DNA from: CAZUTO01 sp964623085
GTDB taxonomy: Bacteria; Pseudomonadota; Gammaproteobacteria; Pseudomonadales; GM7GCV1
Assembly: GCA_964623085.1 (NCBI GenBank)
Contig: CAZUTO010000041.1
Span: 1 to 8,390 of the forward strand
Length of the DNA stretch: 8,390 nucleotides
Direction: 5' to 3'
Position numbers and translations under genes: made by a program. Shown piece after piece: positions 6,283-8,390 of the stretch (positions within the stretch are counted from its first letter, which is position 1; the number at the start of each line of letters is the position of its first letter). The notes beneath the pieces were generated by a model. That model saw nothing but the letters and a program-made list of their open reading frames with translations, was not told where the DNA came from and did no database searches.

Positions 6283-7845
6283 TTAAACACCCTCTAGCTG
6301 CGGATGCGCCTTTTGCTGAGATACCATCAGGTTGGCCGCATCCACATATGCTTTCGCCGATGCAATCACGATATCTGTATCCGCCCCGACACCATTCACA
6401 ATGCGCCCATCCTTCTCAAGCCGGACGGTTACTTCGCCTTGAGACTCGGTACCTTTGGTAATGGCATTGACGGAATAGAGTGCGACCACCGCATTAGTGC
6501 AGACCACTTTCTCAATCGCCTTTAGCGCGGCATCTACTGCGCCATCGCCCTGTGCTGTTACCTCATGCGCAGACGCACCATCAAATACCGTCAGCGTTGC
6601 CGACGGTGTAGTGCCGGATTTAGTCATGACTTCCAAATCACCCAGTCGATAGCGCGCTTCTGATTCACTGGCTGAGACATCAGAAATCAGCATTTGTAAA
6701 TCTTCATCGAAAATCTCATGCTTCTTGTCAGCGAGATCTTTGAACCCTCTGAATACAGAAGCAAAGGCTTCTTGATCTTCGAACACAACACCCAGCTCTT
6801 CATAGCGTGCTTTTACTGCCGCACGACCAGAATGCTTACCCAAAACTAGTTTGTTCGTCGACCAACCGACATCCTGGGCTAACATGATTTCGTATGTTTC
6901 ACGGTGCTTTAACACCCCGTCTTGATGAATTCCGGATTCATGCGCAAACGCGTTTACGCCGACGATGGCTTTGTTCGGTTGAACCGGAAAACCCGTAATG
7001 CTTGAGACTAGTCGCGAAGCAGGCACTATCTGCGTCGCATCGATACGCGTTTCAACAGCAAAAATATCGTCCCGCGTACGCGTGGCCATGACTACCTCTT
7101 CTAAAGAGGCATTCCCTGCTCTCTCACCTAGGCCGTTGATCGTGCATTCAACCTGTCGCGCGCCAGCTTTGACCGCTGCCAACGAGTTGGCGACGGCTAA
7201 GCCTAAGTCGTTGTGACAATGTACGGAGAAAATAGCTTTGTCCGAATTTGGGACGGCTTGAATCAATCGGCCTATCGTATCGGCAAACTCTCCTGGCTCG
7301 CCATAACCAACGGTATCAGGAATATTGATTGTCCCTGCACCCGCAGAAATCGCGGCTTCAGTGATACGGCACATAAACTGAAATTCAGTGCGGCTGGCAT
7401 CTTCTAACGAAAACTCGACATCATCCACCAAGGAGCGAGACAGCTTTATCGAGTCCACTGCGCGCTCTAATACGGCGTCCGGCTCCATCTGAAGCTTGTA
7501 CTTCATATGGATAGGCGACGTCGCAATAAAGGTATGAATCCGCGCGGCATTAGCACCCGCGACAGCTTCTCCCGCTCGGCGAATATCCTCTTCTTGCGCG
7601 CGAGCTAAACTACATACGCGACTCTCTTTGATTGTGTCCGCTACCAGTTTGACTGATGCAAAATCTCCAGGGCTGGCAATCGCAAATCCCGCTTCAATTA
7701 CATCAACGCGCAGTTTTTCCAACACTTTGGCCACACGCAGTTTTTCTTCACCTGTCATAGATGCACCGGGGCTTTGTTCCCCGTCGCGCAAGGTCGTATC
7801 AAAAATAACTAATTTATCTCTACTTACATCACTCTTTGTGTTCAT
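6283..7845 (-). CDS. leuA: 2-isopropylmalate synthase LeuA
   Basis: LeuA condenses acetyl-CoA with 2-oxoisovalerate to 2-isopropylmalate, the first committed step of leucine synthesis. Numbering from the ATG at 7845 (520 residues), the TIM barrel opens with FDTTLRDGEQSPGASM. The metal and catalytic residues are present: Asp16, Arg20, His209 and His211 in HCHNDLG, and Asn245 in NGLGERAGN. HESGIHQDG (302-310) marks the linker domain. Residues about 390-515 are the C-terminal domain that binds leucine for feedback inhibition, so the enzyme is full length. A GTG immediately before the ATG (7848) is an alternative start. I prefer the ATG because an upstream 26-codon ORF ends in TGATG across it. 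There is no strong Shine-Dalgarno. The gene is first of leuA-holD-rimI and lies behind a leader region that appears to sense leucine. Confidence 0.97.
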   Translation of the reverse strand: MNTKSDVSRDKLVIFDTTLRDGEQSPGASMTGEEKLRVAKVLEKLRVDVIEAGFAIASPGDFASVKLVADTIKESRVCSLARAQEEDIRRAGEAVAGANAARIHTFIATSPIHMKYKLQMEPDAVLERAVDSIKLSRSLVDDVEFSLEDASRTEFQFMCRITEAAISAGAGTINIPDTVGYGEPGEFADTIGRLIQAVPNSDKAIFSVHCHNDLGLAVANSLAAVKAGARQVECTINGLGERAGNASLEEVVMATRTRDDIFAVETRIDATQIVPASRLVSSITGFPVQPNKAIVGVNAFAHESGIHQDGVLKHRETYEIMLAQDVGWSTNKLVLGKHSGRAAVKARYEELGVVFEDQEAFASVFRGFKDLADKKHEIFDEDLQMLISDVSASESEARYRLGDLEVMTKSGTTPSATLTVFDGASAHEVTAQGDGAVDAALKAIEKVVCTNAVVALYSVNAITKGTESQGEVTVRLEKDGRIVNGVGADTDIVIASAKAYVDAANLMVSQQKAHPQLEGV

Positions 7846-7925
7846 CACTCTAGTCCGGACAATACTGCAAATTTTTCAGTGTCGCGCAGCAACTGAACCA
7901 AGCGGTTACGCTTAATATCAATCAC
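7845..7925 (-). CDS. Possible 26-codon ORF coupled to leuA
   Basis: A GTG at 7925-7923 opens MIDIKRNRLVQLLRDTEKF and seven further residues, ending in a TGA at 7847-7845 whose last base is the A of the leuA ATG (TGATG). Such an overlap is the usual arrangement for translational coupling and would explain why leuA has no evident ribosome site. Five of the 26 codons are leucine. There is no Shine-Dalgarno before the GTG, and the frame stays open a further 20 codons upstream without a standard start. It may be a coupling peptide, a second leader, or chance. Confidence 0.35.
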   Translation of the reverse strand: MIDIKRNRLVQLLRDTEKFAVLSGLE

Positions 7926-7954
7926 TGTGCGGATAATAACGAATATTCTCTGGC

Positions 7955-7973
7955 GGTGCTTCGTCGAAACACC
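7955..7973 (-). promoter_or_regulatory. Stable hairpin in the leuA leader
   Basis: Read in leuA sense, GGTGTTTC and GAAGCACC pair over 8 bp (one G-U) around a 3-base loop. It is preceded, not followed, by a run of six T (7982-7977), so it is not an intrinsic terminator in this direction. It lies between the two small leader ORFs. Confidence 0.45.
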
Positions 7974-8005
7974 ATCAAAAAACCACTATGTATGTAAACG
8001 ATTGA

Positions 8006-8019
8006 TCCCCCTCAGGGGA
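8006..8019 (-). promoter_or_regulatory. Hairpin spanning the leader-peptide stop
   Basis: In leuA sense TCCCC (8019-8015) pairs with GGGGA (8010-8006) around the loop TGAG. The TGA in the loop is the stop codon of the 37-codon leader ORF, and the 5' arm begins inside its last leucine codon. A ribosome held at the leucine codons would therefore cover this arm and prevent pairing. No U-tract follows directly. Confidence 0.5.
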
Positions 8020-8125
8020 GGAGAACGAGAAGAGTGCCGCTAAGCGCTTTGAAGGAACCACGAACAACCGCATTGCGGAAAGCAATGTATGCTGAAAGTT
8101 GCTGAGTGCGGCTTTGAATAGTCAT
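8012..8125 (-). CDS. leuL: Putative leucine leader peptide of leuA
   Basis: An ORF of 37 codons lies upstream of leuA on the same strand, starting at ATG 8125 and ending at TGA 8014-8012, 166 bases before the leuA ATG. It begins MTIQSRTQQLSAYIAF and ends GSFKALSGTLLVLLP. The last eleven sense codons include five leucines and one valine, with the run Leu-Leu-Val-Leu-Leu read by CTT CTC GTT CTC CTC just before the stop. A hairpin overlaps this run and the stop. This is the layout of amino-acid leader peptides in front of proteobacterial leuA genes, where scarce Leu-tRNA stalls the ribosome. No Shine-Dalgarno precedes the ATG, but the predicted transcript begins at or next to it. No intrinsic terminator with a U-tract was found before leuA, so transcriptional attenuation is not demonstrated. 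The symbol leuL is given by position only. Confidence 0.55.
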   Translation of the reverse strand: MTIQSRTQQLSAYIAFRNAVVRGSFKALSGTLLVLLP

Positions 8126-8132
8126 GGAGAGT

Positions 8133-8161
8133 ATTCTATGGCTGGGGTAAAAAAATGCCAA
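8133..8161 (-). promoter_or_regulatory. Predicted promoter of the leuA-holD-rimI operon
   Basis: In leuA sense, TTGGCA (8161-8156, 5 of 6) is followed after exactly 17 bases by TAGAAT (8138-8133, 5 of 6). The spacer carries a run of seven T. The start of transcription is predicted at 8126-8125, and the purine at 8125 is the A of the leader-peptide ATG. A small inverted repeat TGCC-AATA-GGCA (8156-8167) overlaps the -35 box and could be an operator. Confidence 0.7.
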
Positions 8162-8256
8162 TAGGCAATCCTCAACACTGTGAATGATTTAAACTATCGC
8201 GCGAAAGCAGTCCCATACCGGACACGAGCTACATCAAAGAGCTATATCAAAAAGCC

Positions 8257-8390
8257 ATGCCAAAAGATCATTTTAGAACACGCGGGTTTATCGAAGGCGG
8301 CATTATTCAAAATGCGGATGATATCGCCATCGATATCGGCGCCCTACCCCCATTTTTACGGACGCTATTGGTGGCAGACGGTACTGTCAC
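8257..8390 (+). CDS. Chorismate pyruvate-lyase-like protein, N-terminal part (runs off right edge)
   Basis: An ATG at 8257 opens a frame that stays open to the window edge, giving 44 residues (MPKDHFRTRGFIEGG...). The last visible stretch, LPPFLRTLLVADGTV with a following Thr codon started, resembles the pattern I associate with the chorismate pyruvate-lyase family (UbiC and DUF98-type relatives), in which an LL-x-x-DG-x-x-T segment lies near the N-terminus. If so, the product would convert chorismate to 4-hydroxybenzoate or an analogue. The frame is open back to a TGA at 8185-8187, but ATG 8257 is the only standard start. There is no good ribosome site before it. It is divergent from leuA. 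With only 44 residues, and identification from a short motif, the family is a guess; that it is a coding start is more secure. Confidence 0.5.
   Translation, partial: MPKDHFRTRGFIEGGIIQNADDIAIDIGALPPFLRTLLVADGTV

Larger units (their letters stand above)
7926..8256. other. Divergent control region between leuA and the right-edge gene
   Basis: The stretch holds the leuA promoter, the leader ORF and its hairpins, plus another hairpin CATTGC-GGAAA-GCAATG at 8071-8087 inside the leader ORF. On the plus strand no strong promoter for the right-edge gene is clear. The best I see is CGGACA (8219-8224) and TATATC (8243-8248) with an 18-base gap, which is weak. No tRNA or known riboswitch was recognised. 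Confidence 0.5.

Noticed and set aside
7976..8019. Classical rho-independent attenuator before leuA
   Set aside because: The only T-run (7982-7977 in leuA sense) is not preceded by a GC-rich stem; the nearest hairpin is 23 bases upstream and the next one is downstream of the T-run.
8032..8113. tRNA-like or small RNA structure closed by GCCGC and GCGGC
   Set aside because: No anticodon arm, T-loop sequence or CCA-proximal stem fits; the inner hairpin is better explained as part of the leader ORF region.

Overview
The window looks like chromosomal DNA of a gammaproteobacterium, of roughly middling GC content with AT-rich intergenic stretches. The main evidence is a RimI very close to the enterobacterial protein, sitting next to a protein with a HolD-type (DNA polymerase III psi) N-terminal peptide. 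The holD-rimI pairing is characteristic of Gammaproteobacteria. The full-length cobalamin-dependent MetH and the DUF2970-type membrane protein fit the same assignment. Species cannot be named from the sequence. No mobile element, rRNA, tRNA or CRISPR array is visible.

Left part (1-4325): a glycine/asparagine-rich lipoprotein gene runs off the left edge on the minus strand. It is divergent from metH (379-4056), the 1225-residue B12-dependent methionine synthase. The shared intergenic region holds a good extended -10 promoter for metH with two small inverted repeats next to it. A 71-codon DUF2970-like inner-membrane protein follows metH, with a TTG start behind a consensus-strength Shine-Dalgarno sequence.

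Middle (4326-4901): a 366-base AT-rich non-coding stretch contains a duplicated two-part DNA element and a short tandem repeat. It leads to a 69-codon protein that is essentially only a LuxR/GerE DNA-binding domain.

Right part (4933-8125, minus strand): an operon reads leuA (2-isopropylmalate synthase), then a psi-like holD, then rimI. leuA and holD are 2 bases apart, and holD and rimI are 25 bases apart. Upstream of leuA is a promoter of near-consensus sequence. It is followed almost at once by a previously unlisted 37-codon ORF ending in a Leu/Val codon run (Leu-Leu-Val-Leu-Leu-Pro-stop). A second, 26-codon ORF has a stop that overlaps the leuA ATG. This looks like a leucine leader-peptide control region, and the predicted transcription start coincides with the leader ATG. 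I could not find a classical U-tract terminator, so the mechanism is open. If real, leucine supply would also affect a replicase subunit and a ribosomal-protein acetyltransferase.

Far right (8257 to the edge, plus strand): the beginning of a divergent gene whose product resembles the chorismate pyruvate-lyase family.
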